From: Botryosphaeria dothidea
Lineage: Eukaryota > Ascomycota > Dothideomycetes > Botryosphaeriales > Botryosphaeriaceae
Length of the DNA stretch: 64,000 bases
Assembly: GCA_011503125.2 (NCBI GenBank)
Contig: WWBZ02000022.1
Coordinates: 4,588,001-4,652,000 of the forward strand
Direction of reading: 5' to 3'
Shown here: positions 42,547 through 53,902 of the stretch, piece after piece
How the letters are laid out: every line of letters starts with the position of its first letter
How positions within the stretch are numbered: the first letter of the stretch is position 1
Program-made: the position numbers and the translations under genes
The notes under the pieces: generated by a model
Told to the model about the DNA's origin: nothing
Databases searched by the model: none
What the model saw: only the letters and a program-made list of their open reading frames with translations

Positions 42547-43777
42547 TCAGACCGACTCCTTCATCTCCACCCCCAGATCGCTCGACCCCCCATTCCCGCT
42601 CTTCACCACATACGACCCATCCCCCACCGGCACCTCAATCACGCCGGTCCTGCTCAAATGCCTCTGCAGCCCGGCCTCGCCGCCCTCATGCACCGCCTTG
42701 CCCGTCCCGAGCTTCGCCAAGCTGTCGCGCATCACCAGCTCGTAGTAGCACGTCGCAAAGATGGTCGCAGGCACGTTGACCAGGATCGCGATCCACGAGT
42801 AGCTGCGGTACGAGAAGGCCTCGCCGCCGAAGAAGATGGCCGCCACGATGCGCGTGCCCAGGTCACGCGCCAGGTTCGTGCTGATGCTGATGTCGGCGAA
42901 GCCCCACACCATGGCCGCGTAGGCGAAGCCGATGACGAAGGGCGCGGACGCGGGCGAGACGAAGGGGTTCGCCGGGTCGAGGGCGGACCAGATGACGATG
43001 CCCTGGGGAACGCAACCGTCAGCGCAAGACACGAGAGGGACGGGGAAGGGCAACTCACGATGTACGAGTCCACGAAGAACTCGATCAGGAACAGGTAGCC
43101 CAGGTTGTGCTGCGTCTCGCCGGGGAAGGTGCACAGGATGCTGGCGGGCCCGCCGTTGTAGACGGTCGACCCGGTCTTGGCCAGCGAGGCGGCGGTGTAG
43201 GCGGCGATTTGCTCGTGGTACTGGCCCATCAGGACGAGGCCGGCGATGAAGGCGCCGAAGATCTGGGCGAAGATGTACATGGGGACTTTTTTCCAGGGGA
43301 AGTCCTGCCAGATGGCGAAGCATATCGTGATGGCCTGGGTAAGGGATGTGTCAGCTTCGATGCTTGGGCATTGTGGAAGACAATTGGCCTACGGGGTTGA
43401 AGTGACCACCGGAGGTCGAGGCAGAGGTGATGATGGCGAAGGCGATTCCGAAAGCGTACGCGAAACCGATTTGGAGAAGAGAGCCGAATGCGGGCTCCGT
43501 CTCGTTCAGGAAGAAGGATGCGGTCGAGGCAATTCCGGGGTAGACTGGAATGATCAGTTTTCGTTTGACCGGCTCGGTTGCAGTGAAAGGTACCGTAAAA
43601 GAAGACTCCTGTAGCTTCGGCAGCCATCTCTCGTAACCAGCGCGGCCGCCTGTGCTCGAAATCAAGCTTGCGCTGAGATACAGGTCTGCGCTCAACAACA
43701 TGGCGGGCGAAGTGCTTCTGGACGGCATCGGTCGCTCCGACTTCCAGCGTCTGCAATCTGTGCAGATCGTCGCCCAT
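42547..43777 (-). CDS. aquaporin / aquaglyceroporin (MIP family)
   Basis: Four exons (43777-43594, 43544-43393, 43334-43059, 43002-42547), 355 residues. A membrane channel for water or small solutes. It has a cytosolic N-terminus of about 50 residues, then a helix (REMAAEATGVFFY), the first pore motif SGGHFNPA split by intron 2 between NP and A, and helices YIFAQIFGAFIAGLVLMGQY and LGYLFLIEFFVDSYI. The second pore region is ISISTNLARDLGTR, where NLA replaces the canonical NPA while the selectivity-filter Arg is kept. The tail of about 60 residues is hydrophilic. The motif deviations are typical of some filamentous-fungal MIPs, so transport specificity cannot be read from sequence. Confidence 0.88.
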
Positions 43778-44631
43778 CTTCGTCGAGCGTCACGGGAATG
43801 CGTAATCTGGGGAAAACTGGAGAAGACAGGGAAAGCAGCTGAAAGGAAAAGCGGAGAAACGTGTGGAGAAGCAAATCTGGGGAAGACCCGCTTTTTGAGC
43901 AGACATGTTCCCTCCGCGGCATCGCTGAACGGGTATCATTCTCCCGCAAACCCGCTCTGGAGGATGCGCCTCGTTGCCGCGCTGACGTCCAGACCCATGC
44001 ACGATTTGCTAGATTGGATTGACGGCTTGGTCATCTCTGCCGCGTGGAAGGGGCGGCGAAAGGGGAGTCGGATTGGAGGGCGGCCAGCGGACGGGTAGTT
44101 CGGGAGCAGAAATGGCAGCGAGAGCCGCGTCGGCTGGCGTCATGGTCACATTGAACCCGTCCAAGCCGTGCGCCCCGCGGAGCTTGACGGGCGGGAGGGC
44201 AGAGCTTGCGAAGCTTGGTTGGACGATGGCGGAGGAGCGATTGGCGTTGATTGGCGGCTGAATGCTTGATCGGCACCACTCTACCCCGCCTGTGTGGTTG
44301 GACGGCTCTAGTGCCTCGGCATCATGGGAGCTAGACTAACGTGAAGGGGAATGTGGATGATGAACGGGGCGGAGCATCCTGGAAGCGGAGATGAGACTGT
44401 GTGGCGTTGGCTGTGGAGGATCGGCAGTTGGTGCTCGGGGAAAAACGGGAATAACGTTGAGAAACTCAAATTATCTGCTAGACAAAATACTGTCAGGTAC
44501 TCAAGCAAGTGCATGTTCCCCATAAATGCCATGGATCTTCCAGTCCTTCACCTGTTGTTCCTTTTGTTTAATGCCGCTCATCGCCTAGATTCCTTTCACG
44601 AAAGGCATACACCACTTTGTCTTCCTCCTTC
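43778..44631. other. intergenic region
   Basis: Upstream side of the aquaporin gene and downstream side of the regulator pseudogene. No feature recognised. Confidence 0.5.
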
Positions 44632-47159
44632 TCAAATCAAAAGATTTGGGCCCCATATCCAGCTTTGGTCCTGGTTACTAAAGCAACTCTCTGTCAAGCG
44701 AGCGCTATTCGTAGAGAACGACGTATCGTCACCAACAGATTCATTTGGAATATGAGTGATAGCTGTGTCCTCGTCAGCCGATATCTCTTGCGTGTAGATA
44801 AAGGAAAACAAAATACCTTGTTCAAAGTCGAGGAGTGCTTGAGTCATTATTGGATCTTCGTAGAAGTCGAAAGGTAGGGTGGTGGTCGTATCTGCGGCTG
44901 CGGGTGATATTTCCCCTTCTATTGGCCGTGAAGTACCACCCGTGTTTCTCAAATTCCGGAGCGCGTCAGCTGCAGCCCAGTCTACTTGCCTGCTCTCATT
45001 CTTTGTCCTATATTCCATCGCCACCGGCCATAGTTTCAAACATGCTGTGGTCTCTCTTTGGGTCTTTCTCTTCTCCCTCATTCCCTTCTTGGAACTCGAA
45101 CATCTTCTCCATCTCTATCAACCGGCGTATACCACTCTTCGACTCATGGGAGTCTCGACTGAGCGGGTCCAGACTCGCCATGATGGATAGTGTGACACCG
45201 GCGGTAAAGAGATGCAAGGAAATAAAAGAAACCGCATAGGTGCCCGCAGCCTCCTTGAAAATTGGCATAGATTCCACTCTAGAGATTTGTAGGGCAGCGT
45301 CTCGACAATTGTGAATAGACGACTGGAATGGATGACTTTTATCTTGCGCGTAGGAGTGGCTTTGAGTGCTGGAAGGGCTGCGGGGTGCAATGAAAGGAGG
45401 GGCCTGTGCACGAGAATTCTGGCATTTTCAAATGCAAGCTTGAGAGCAAGTGCTTGAAGCTGGAAGAGGTAACGCTGCAGGGAGTTACTAGGAACACTGG
45501 CAGCGTCACTGAAGTGGCCAATTGCATCCCCTTCGGATTCAGGTCCTGTGTGTAGCTGCCTGGGAAGGCCCTGGTACCATTTGTGAAGTCTTGCGTCAAG
45601 GCTGGTCACATTCGCAGCCAAGTTCTGCAAACGAACCGCATGGCGCAAGGTGGAACTGTCTTTTTGGGGCAGACTCTGGCGTATTCCGTAGAGATCTGTC
45701 AACGCCGATTTAACAATGATCGACAGCTGCGACATGGCGTATTTGTACGAAAGGAGCGTGGCTCGGCCTGTGGCCCGCCAGGTTGCGGAGTCCCAGAAGG
45801 GATCTTGCGACCTCACTGGGTATGGATTGAGGAGCTCGACATCGCAGTCGTCATCCTGTATGCTTAGAGGGAAGCCGTACAGCATTGAGCAGAAGGTCTC
45901 AATCTCGTAAACAGCCCACCAGCAACGCTTCCGGGTCTCTTCGGCTCGCTGGGTTGGATCGTCTAGATCCACCGGACGAGAATTTCGTAATGGCCTCGAT
46001 CGATGGAGGTTTAGAGCCTGTGCTATTCGCAGCCCGCATCCGCAGATGGGCCAAGCCAACTCAGGCTCCCCATGATACAGGAAGAAACTCCCCAGTAGGA
46101 CGCACACCTGCACCGCCTCGATGGAACCTAGAGAAACTACATCAAGAAGTCTCAGTCTCAAAGTTGTGAGAAGGTTTTGTTGCAGGGCTTCAGGCTGAAC
46201 TCCGTGACTAGCTAGCGCTGCCTTCTGATGGTCAGTCGTGTGCTGTAGGCTGACAACACAGACAGCGGCAAAGACACTGAGTGGTCCAAGCCGAATTTGT
46301 TCCTCTGTAGATGGACGTTCGAGGGTAGAGTATAGCTGTCGGAAGCACTCCCTGAAATCACTTTGATGGAAGACCAGCATGAACCAATGAATCCGGTCAA
46401 AATAGTTTTCAACAAGCAAGGTGGCCTCCTCAACGTGAGGTAATAAGGACAAGAGTTCCACCTCAGCTCGACTAGGTCTACTGGTAGACTGAAACACCCT
46501 CCGCCGTCCATCAGACCGGTAGGAAATCGGTCGGCGTCCAGGCATGGGGAGATATTCGCCCTGGGTGTTGCCTGGCGTCTTTTCCAGCATCCACTAGCTC
46601 GCGGAGAACGCCGAAGTCTCGGATCCTTCAAGGGCAATGGTGTCGTGTTGGTGAAATGTCTTTGGAATAATTCAGCCAGTTGAAAGGTCTTGATGGAATG
46701 AACAAGCTCAGTAATGAACTATCCAATTTTCTTACCTCTTCCACAAAGTGGATAGCCGCGGAGCTTGAGGACCATGGCGTCTCGGTTATTGCAGGGCTCA
46801 CGGGCCTCTGCGTGCTGTCACCGGCAGTTGCGATGACATTCCGCCCTGGTGACTGAGCTCCGACCGCTTGGTCTTCCGTCAGAACGGCTCGACGGACTCG
46901 CTTCGCCGCCGGACGATCGCCAGTTGTCTCACTCTTCCGAGTTTTATCGGGAATCTGGCCTGGACAATGGACCCTCCACATGTTCGGCTTCTCGACAACG
47001 GAGCAGCCAACTCCGGCCCTCACACAAAGAGTGCATGGGCGTTGAATGCCACACTTTACGTGGCAAAGTCAGTTAGCATCCCTCAAGGGAAGGCAGAGCG
47101 CCTGCCTTGAGCTTTTGCCGCCGGCATCGTTGGCAGGCAGTTGAGACTTTTCTCGGCAT
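44632..47159 (-). pseudogene. Zn2Cys6 transcription factor with frame breaks
   Basis: Exon 1 (47159-47106) and exon 2 (47053-46736) encode a perfect Zn2Cys6 cluster: CQRCRRQKLK joined to CGIQRPCTLCVRAGVGC, spacing C-x2-C-x6-C-x5-C-x2-C-x7-C. The joining intron begins with GC and has a GCTAAC branch site. Exon 3 from 46593 carries a fungal-specific regulator domain (VENYFDRIHWFMLVFHQSDF, RKRCWWAVYEIETFCSMLYG). Damage: if the well-placed acceptor at 46661 is used, an in-frame TAG lies at 46594-46596. Near 45395 a one-base deletion separates ARILVHRPLLS from its family continuation SSIHNCRDAALQISRV...EAAGTYAVSFISLHLFTAGV. Another frame change follows about 45075. It lies downstream of deoxyribose-phosphate aldolase on the same strand. 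Sequencing errors are the alternative. Confidence 0.65.
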
Positions 47160-47613
47160 TGAAACAGGCGCAGTCGCTATCGTTCTCGTATGTGTGAAGA
47201 GCGTATGATGTTGGTGGAGATCTGGAATTGCAAACACCTGTTAAGAGTCGGTTCCGGTGGAGGATGGCTTCGCTCAATATCGCATTCGGCAACATCTTCC
47301 GGTGGAATCGTGTGCCGAATTAGGCATAGCTAAACACGTCGCTCTTGCATTCCAGCGCCAAGCCCGCTTCAAGTGGGAGATGCATCCGAAGCGGGCGGCT
47401 ATTACTCCAATTCAAGAAATCCATCCGCATCATTGGAATGCATATCGACATATTCGTATACAGGCTTGATCCTTTTTTGAAGATCTTCTAGGTCTTTGTC
47501 TTGAACGCTCACTTGAATGTAGATTTTGCATTGACCCATGGAAAGTTACGCTTTTTGAAAGAATTATTCAGCGAATAAGTCGAGAAGGCCCTGGCAAATT
47601 CCGTTGAAGCAAG
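47160..47613. other. intergenic region
   Basis: 454 bp between the aldolase stop and the regulator start, both genes on the minus strand. It would contain the regulator promoter. Nothing specific seen. Confidence 0.5.
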
Positions 47614-48402
47614 CTAATATCCACCGTCTTGACCCTCGTTCATCGGCTTGAAAGCAACCTTTGTTGGCTTGTCCGTGATACCGCGCTTCCGAGCCTCATC
47701 TAGAATAGCCACTGTGGCCGAAGCTCCGGTTCTGGTTACACCAATAGACATGACGTACAGGAGGTCATCCAAAGTCCGAACTCCTCCTGCAGCTTTGATC
47801 TGAACACCGGGGCCAGCGAAGTCGCGCATAAGCTTGAGGTGAGAAGGAGTCGCGCCTTTGTAGCTGTACAGTCCTCCTGGTTGCTTGACGAAACCGTACC
47901 CAGTTGACGTCTTCACAAATGCCACGCCCTGCTCTGTGCAAATCTTGCAGAGGCGTGCAATGTACTCTCCCGTGAGATAGTCGTTCTCAAAGATGACTTT
48001 GAGGATGGCGCCCTCCTTGGTCACCGCCTCATTGACAAGGCGGATCTCTCTTTCGACGTACTCCCAGTCCCCACCAAGTGCCTTGCCGACATTGATCACC
48101 ATGTCAACCTCCTGGCCTCCTGCCTTTGCGGCTTCTGTTGCTTCAAAGACCTTGACAGCGGTGGTACTGTTTCCGTGAGGGAAACCGATGACAGGACACA
48201 TAAGGACGCCGCTGCCATTGAGTTCCGCTTTGGCCAAAGGGACGGTGTATGGTTTGACGCAGGCGGTAGCGACCTGGTTCTGTTTCGCAATCTTGAGGCC
48301 AGCAATGACATCGTCATCCGTCATCGTCGGATGAAGCAGAGAGTGATCGATCATCTTTGCGAGCTGTGACAAAGTCACGGTGATCTCGAAGGGTGGTGCC
48401 AT
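47614..48402 (-). CDS. deoxyribose-phosphate aldolase
   Basis: One exon, 262 residues from the ATG at 48402 (MAPPFEITVTLSQLAKMIDHSLLHP). Cleaves 2-deoxyribose 5-phosphate to glyceraldehyde 3-phosphate and acetaldehyde in deoxynucleoside catabolism. Family marks: DHSLLHPTMTDDD at the N-terminus, CPVIGFPHG, VDMVINVG with the proton-relay Asp, the Schiff-base Lys in FVKTSTGYG (about 175), and KAAGGVRTLDD (second active-site Lys, about 205). An apparent seven-codon N-terminal extension starts with GTG, not ATG, and was not used. Confidence 0.92.
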   Translation of the reverse strand: MAPPFEITVTLSQLAKMIDHSLLHPTMTDDDVIAGLKIAKQNQVATACVKPYTVPLAKAELNGSGVLMCPVIGFPHGNSTTAVKVFEATEAAKAGGQEVDMVINVGKALGGDWEYVEREIRLVNEAVTKEGAILKVIFENDYLTGEYIARLCKICTEQGVAFVKTSTGYGFVKQPGGLYSYKGATPSHLKLMRDFAGPGVQIKAAGGVRTLDDLLYVMSIGVTRTGASATVAILDEARKRGITDKPTKVAFKPMNEGQDGGY

Positions 48403-48807
48403 GATAGTAAAAGACGGAGACACAAGCCAATGTCTTGGAGAATTGAGACAATTTTGAGAAGAAGACAGCGCCCGACATTTTGTAATCGGAGAATGCCTGA
48501 TCTAAATATCAGAAGGCTCTCCGAGGGATGAACTTTGATTGTCAAGCAACGGTGTCATGTGAGGTTGGATCAGTAGATTCTCCTCCTCCTGGAGTAGCTC
48601 GGAACGGCTAGAACTGCCGGTAAGATAGCTCGTATTACTAGAAGTAGTAATGTACCCCACCGGGTTGCCTGTGATGCTCAATAAAAGGCCTGCAAGCTGT
48701 GTCGCTTCGAGCGCTGAAGCAGTAACGCATTCCGTCGGATCACTTCAGCTGCGCTAAATGGAATCCATCTACTCACGGAGGTATTTCTATGCAATCGTAA
48801 CAGATCA
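48403..48807. other. intergenic region
   Basis: Promoter side of the aldolase gene. No other feature recognised. Confidence 0.5.
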
Positions 48808-50053
48808 TTGAATTATACGCGCGTGATTCGAGAAATTCATTTTCGATCAATGAGGCCTTTGCTTACGCACCTATCGTGTGTCTCATTCACACCCCGGGGG
48901 ATGAAGCTGAAAGACATGACCCAACCCGGCCGCATTGGCAGCAAGATCAAGGAAATTACCCTCGCCTACCGTAGTACCAACGCCGATGATTACGAAGTAT
49001 ACAGCCGACACCGTCTGAATGCTAAGACAATCCAACCCGCGAATGTCGTTACCCGCACCGATGTCAAACTGGGCCAGCCGAACCTCTATCGCCAGGGCGT
49101 ACGAATGGCAGTGCACCTTATCGAATGTCTTCGCAAGATGGAGCGCCTCGAGAGCATCAAGTACACCCATGACTCGGGGCGTCGGTCTGCCCAGGTGCCG
49201 AGGGTGTATGATGGAAACGGGCCCAAACACCTCGAACTACACCCGGCAATGGCATTTTGGCCGATTCGATCAACTCTTCTCGTGATCCACAAAAGCGGGA
49301 TCAGGCCGAAGGAGCTCAAGTTCCACGAGGTCCATTTCGGAAGGATTCATCTGATGAGGGTAGCCGATCTACATTTGCAGGAAGTCTAGTTGCTCGAGCT
49401 GCACAATATCACGAAGTTTGAGCTCGCGATAGATATTAGTAAATGATATTCTGTGAACATACGTGAGATCCGCTGATGCAATGGCAATAAGCCCGGCATC
49501 ATTACTGGGGCAATAGCAAGAAGGGCGGCTATGTAGCCAGGAGCCGTCACGTTTTGAGGCTCTTGGAGAATATGCCGGCCTTGACCTCTCTAACCCTGGC
49601 CGGCTTTGGAAAGCGCGCTTCATCTGCCCCCGCGAACGAGATCTTCGCCCACAAATTCCGCTTCAGGCTCGATGAACTTACCCTTGTAGCGATAGTCGGT
49701 TTCCACATCGATAATCTGATAAACTTCCGCGAGGAACACTCTATCCAGCGCCTGTACTATCACGCGTAACTAGATTAAGACCACCGTACAACCTGTTTCA
49801 AGATGAGACAGCGTCAGTGCAGGCTTCGAACTAGCTCCTGCTCTTTATCACAAACAGCCTCCGAGTCGACCGTTTCGAGCTCTATCACCCGCATGGGGTG
49901 TGGCAAGTGGCTAACATGTGCGGACTGGACCTCATGGACTTTCAGTTGGATCTTTCTACTACAGAGCATGATCACGATCAACTCACCACGAAGCTGCTGG
50001 CAGAATCAAGCGTCGATCAAGGTGTTCAGATCCTAGTTGGTGCCATGGTATGA
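48808..50053 (+). pseudogene. F-box family pseudogene (N-terminus lost)
   Basis: Three collinear plus-strand pieces in different frames. Piece 1 (48808-49389) contains IHFRSMRPLLTHLSCVSFTP and EITLAYRSTNADDYEVYSRH. Piece 2 (about 49550-49769) contains LLENMPALTSLTLAGF and FRLDELTLVAIVGFH. Piece 3 (about 49870-50053) contains RFELYHPHGVWQVANMCGLD and ends after GVQILVGAM. Order and style match the C-terminal, leucine-rich part of fungal F-box proteins, like the intact pair at 53.9-57.2 kb. No N-terminal F-box helix (LPxEL) is found upstream, and stops separate the pieces. Confidence 0.55.
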
Positions 50054-51098
50054 TCTGAGACAATAATTCACAAGATGACCGCTTGACTGACGATATGCTA
50101 TCATTCAGCTGCTCAATTTGCGGACCTGAAGAAGCATGATTGACCGGTTGGAAATGCGCTCTTGCGACAGGCTAATCGACCACATCGCTGCTGAATCGAC
50201 TGAAGACAATTTGGACAGAGCGTGCAGGAGACCTGCAGTTATGAACACGCTCAGGTTTGGATGCGACAAAAGCTGGGGCGTCAATTAAAGGCGATCGACC
50301 GGGATTCAAATTGATTGTCATGAATGAGCTTACAGAGAAAAAAAGGTCTTCCAGGGGGGAATCCAACAGGGAATAGAAGGACACAGGAATTTCGTGGCAA
50401 TCGATGTTGAATACTTTCGGGTGCAAGGACAGTTCGAAGAGCAAGCCCATGAGATATTTGCGGCGGAAGGTGGATGTGGTATCCAGGTGCCCTGCTCAGG
50501 TCACGGGTAAGAGTTTAGTTGGTTACGATTCTCTAGCAGTAGCTGTAGTTTTGCATGATGCGACTTCAAAGAGTCAGGTTCATAGCGCCAACATCGGAAA
50601 TCATGGTCTCAGAGATTCGCGGCGCTTCCATGCGACAGCGTGTGCGCGAGTGGAAGGACGTGCGCCAGGCATAGTGGAGCAGTTGCTGTCAAGGAGCCTG
50701 CGCACGTATCGGAGAAGCTGCTATGATTGGCTTGTGGCCCGTGGATCAGGGCTGAGACTGCGCTCGCGTTACCAGCCTCGGCGCAGTCGTCGGCTGTGCG
50801 GGCTACAGTCGAGGTCCACGACCACGCGCTCTGCACCATTCTCATCACTTAATAGTCGATCTGTTCTACTGCATGCCATGACCATCTCTTGCTATTGGCT
50901 CAATCGCAATCCGGAGTGTGTCACAAGGAATGAAAGCCACAGCGCCCGTCCCCGCAAATTTCCTATTGAAGTTAGAGCGGCACCAATTCGGCTCTTGGCT
51001 CGAAACTGCTGCCCTTTGTCATCGACAGTCAGCTGGCCATCATTACGCGGCAACGATCACCACTGCCTATCTTTCTATAGCAGAGACTGACTAGAAGA
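50054..51098. other. intergenic region between F-box pseudogenes
   Basis: Contains a 228-codon open frame (50404-51090, plus) with low-complexity Ser/Arg composition and no motif; I do not regard it as a gene. No other feature. Confidence 0.45.
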
Positions 51099-52173
51099 AT
51101 GAACACCCCGCGATCCGCTCCCTCGATCTCGACCATGGGTGCCTCGTCATACCTGTTGCGCCTCCCGACAGAGCTGACGGAGAAAATATGCGATGTGCTC
51201 GGGAAAGAGGATATCAAGTCGCTGAACCTGACATGAAAAACGCTCAGTTCAGAGAGTCATTTGGACACGTCTGGCGCAATGGCATGAGTTTTTGCCTGCG
51301 CTCCCAGACTGCTGCAAGTTCTCGCGTATTGAGGCGAGTCTGCGAGAACAAGAACATCACTGAATTGATCAAGTCTATTCATATTGAACGCACAAATCAC
51401 TTAACTAGCTATTATTCGATCAATTTTCAGGACGTCCTTCGGTGTCAGGCTCACGTGGCAAGCAACAGCCTCTATGGGAGAATCGCTCAGATGGCGTCAC
51501 ATCTGATTGGATGCCTCTCTATGCTTAAGAGTCTGACAAGCATCGTGGTTGAGGAGAGTGATGATGACAAGTTCTCGGGACAAGATCGAGGTCCGCCGTC
51601 CCTTTTCTTTGTGGGGGACTCAACTCGTCTTGTATGCCATGAACACAAGTGGCGTCACCGTGAAGGAGCTCAGTCTTCGAGACCGTGGAATTTACGGATG
51701 GTATAGCCAGGTAAATACAGACATACTCATAGTGCCTCAGATTTGGTATGCACCTCTTCGTCCTGTCAAGACGTTGGAGCTCAAGGTTTTTGATGGTAAG
51801 GCTCAAGTGGGAAATCGCACCTGATAGCATTTACAGCCGCTATGAGGATTCCGCCCATGTTATTCCAATGCTTCACGCAACGGAGAATCTGGAAAGTCTT
51901 TCGATTGTCATTGACGCTGTGAGAGGACCATGTGAGCCCGCCTTAGACATCAACTGGGTTTTCGTTCCGTCTTATTCAATTAGAACTTTCGGGATACGAT
52001 CTCTTGTATTTGGGAAGGCTTACCAAGTTTCTCACACGCCAGTCCGGCAGCTTAAGGAGTCTGAAGCTTCGAAACATTGGGGGTACCTCCACGGCGAACC
52101 GCAAGATCTGTTCGTGGAAGGCAACTCTGAACAGATGATTAAATCCTTTTCCCTTCTTCGGGCAGTGGAATGA
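51099..52173 (+). pseudogene. F-box protein pseudogene with nonsense and frameshifts
   Basis: Starts with a proper ATG and F-box (YLLRLPTELTEKICDVLGKEDIKSLNLT). Codon 46 is TGA (51234-51236) where a Cys codon is expected, and a two-base AG duplication near 51251 shifts the frame before ESFGHVW. Further on the frame changes again around 51595. Recognisable family segments continue in successive frames: VRRPFSLWGTQLVLYAMNTS, KELSLRDRGIYGWYS, VIPMLHATENLESLSIVIDA, GYLHGEPQDLFVE. At least three independent lesions make it a pseudogene. Confidence 0.7.
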
Positions 52174-52854
52174 TGAGCTGTGGGATGTTTCTTTCGGATA
52201 CGCGTCACTGACAGCTTACGAGACCAAAACATCTTTCCCTTCTCCAGGCTACCCCTCGGCGGTGGCGAAAAATGACTTTCGAATTGCGGCTGCAAAGAAA
52301 GAGGGATTGGGGCAAAATTCTAATAATACTCTTTTATCCCCATGCGGGGATCTTGACAAACGAGCAAGACTGAGATCTTGGAGGATACACGGCCGTTGGA
52401 ACATGATTTGCAGCATTTTGTGGAATGTTCAGCTGTCATTGAATCTTTTATGGCTGGGTAGTCGCGTCGGGTATCTTTTCGTCCTCATCCAGTGCCTAAT
52501 AATTTCATGCTCTGTATATGACACGGGCTCGGGACTTGGCGTAGCCGTTTTTGAAGATCCCTGTCGATCACCGATTCATGATGTCGGCCATTGCTTTTTC
52601 GCCATGTGGGGGCGCTGACGACTAAGCTACAAACAGCTACCGCCATGGACGAAGGACGGACCAAAAACAAGGAGCTAGATGTGATCTCTATGATAGAGTT
52701 TCTGGAATGTAGACAAACGCCGCAAAGTCCGCCAATGCGCGTGGACGCGCGGTTTTCCGAGTTGAACAGGCAGTAATATTATCCCTCCCCTCAAACACAA
52801 AGACGTCACGTCTCCCCCAACCTCTAAACTCCCAATCCCAGCCCTCTCCTTAAA
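52174..52854. other. intergenic region
   Basis: No recognisable gene; precedes the short-chain dehydrogenase start. Confidence 0.5.
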
Positions 52855-53853
52855 ATGTCCACATTCAGCTCCTTCACCGGCCAGTCCTTCCGCCTCCCGC
52901 CTCCCCCCCTCACCGAAAAGAACCTCCCCAACCAAGCTGGCCGCGTCTTCATCGTCACCGGCGGCTACGCCGGCGTCGGCCTCGACCTGGCCCGCATCCT
53001 CTATTCGCACGACGGCACCATCTACATCGCGGGGCGCTCGCCCTCCAAAGCCACCGCCGCCATCGACGCCATCCGCGCCTCCTTCCCGGCCTCGAAGGGG
53101 CGCCTCGAGTTCCTGCGCGTCGACCTCGCCGACCTGTCCACCATCCAGCCCGCCGCGGCCGCCTTCCTCGCGCGCGAAGCCCGCCTCGACGTCCTCACCA
53201 ACAACGCCGGCGTCATGACGCCGCCCGCCGGCGCCCGCTCCGCGCAGGGCCACGAGCTGCAGCTCGCCACCAACGTCCTCGGCCACCACCTCCTGACGCA
53301 GCAGCTCCTCCCGCTCCTCCGCAAGACCGCCACGGTCGCCCCCGCCGGCTCCGTCCGCGTCACCTGGGCGGCCTCGATCGCCGTCGACCTGACCTCGCCC
53401 GCCAACGGCGTCGCGTTCGACGGCGCGGGCGCCCCCGTCGCGCACGCCGACCAGAGCGCCAACTACGGGCAGTCCAAGGCGGGCAACGTGTTCCTGGCGA
53501 GCGAGCTCGCGCGGCGGGAGGGCGGCGGCGGCGGCGCGGTCGTCACCAACGCGTGGAATCCGGGCAACCTGCGGACGGAGCTGCAGCGGCATCAGGGGTG
53601 GCTGCTGCGGACGGTGCTGGACAAGGCGCTGCTGTACGAGTCGGTGTACGGTGCGTATACGGTGCTGTGGGCGGGGTGGGCGGAGGAGGCCGGGAGGCCG
53701 GAGAACAGCGGGAGGTACGTCGCGCCGTGGGGCCGGTTTCACGGGAATCGGAAGGATGTGGAGGATGGGCGGAGGAGCGGGGAGGAGGGCGGGACGGGGG
53801 CGGCGGCGATGCTGTGGGATTGGTGCGAGAAGGAGACGCGGGCGTTTGTTTGA
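52855..53853 (+). CDS. short-chain dehydrogenase/reductase
   Basis: One exon, 332 residues. Rossmann motif TGGYAGVGLDLARIL (about 35-49), NNAGVM (about 121-126), the catalytic region VTWAAS (Ser) and YGQSKAGN (Tyr/Lys, about 203-210), then NPGNLRTEL. This is the classical SDR layout of retinol-dehydrogenase/WWOX-like reductases that use NADP(H); the substrate is unknown. The C-terminus is Gly/Glu rich and extends slightly beyond the fold. Third codon positions are almost all G or C, unlike the AT-richer F-box genes on both sides. It is separated by only 49 bp from the convergent F-box gene. Confidence 0.87.
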   Translation: MSTFSSFTGQSFRLPPPPLTEKNLPNQAGRVFIVTGGYAGVGLDLARILYSHDGTIYIAGRSPSKATAAIDAIRASFPASKGRLEFLRVDLADLSTIQPAAAAFLAREARLDVLTNNAGVMTPPAGARSAQGHELQLATNVLGHHLLTQQLLPLLRKTATVAPAGSVRVTWAASIAVDLTSPANGVAFDGAGAPVAHADQSANYGQSKAGNVFLASELARREGGGGGAVVTNAWNPGNLRTELQRHQGWLLRTVLDKALLYESVYGAYTVLWAGWAEEAGRPENSGRYVAPWGRFHGNRKDVEDGRRSGEEGGTGAAAMLWDWCEKETRAFV

Positions 53854-53902
53854 ATGTTTGGTTGGATTGCGCCGTAGGAATTGTTACGCTGTCTATCTTA
53901 GT

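Noticed and set aside
50404..51090. 228-codon plus-strand open frame between F-box pseudogenes
   Set aside because: Ser/Arg-rich low-complexity composition, no domain, no intron or start context; likely chance in GC-rich DNA.
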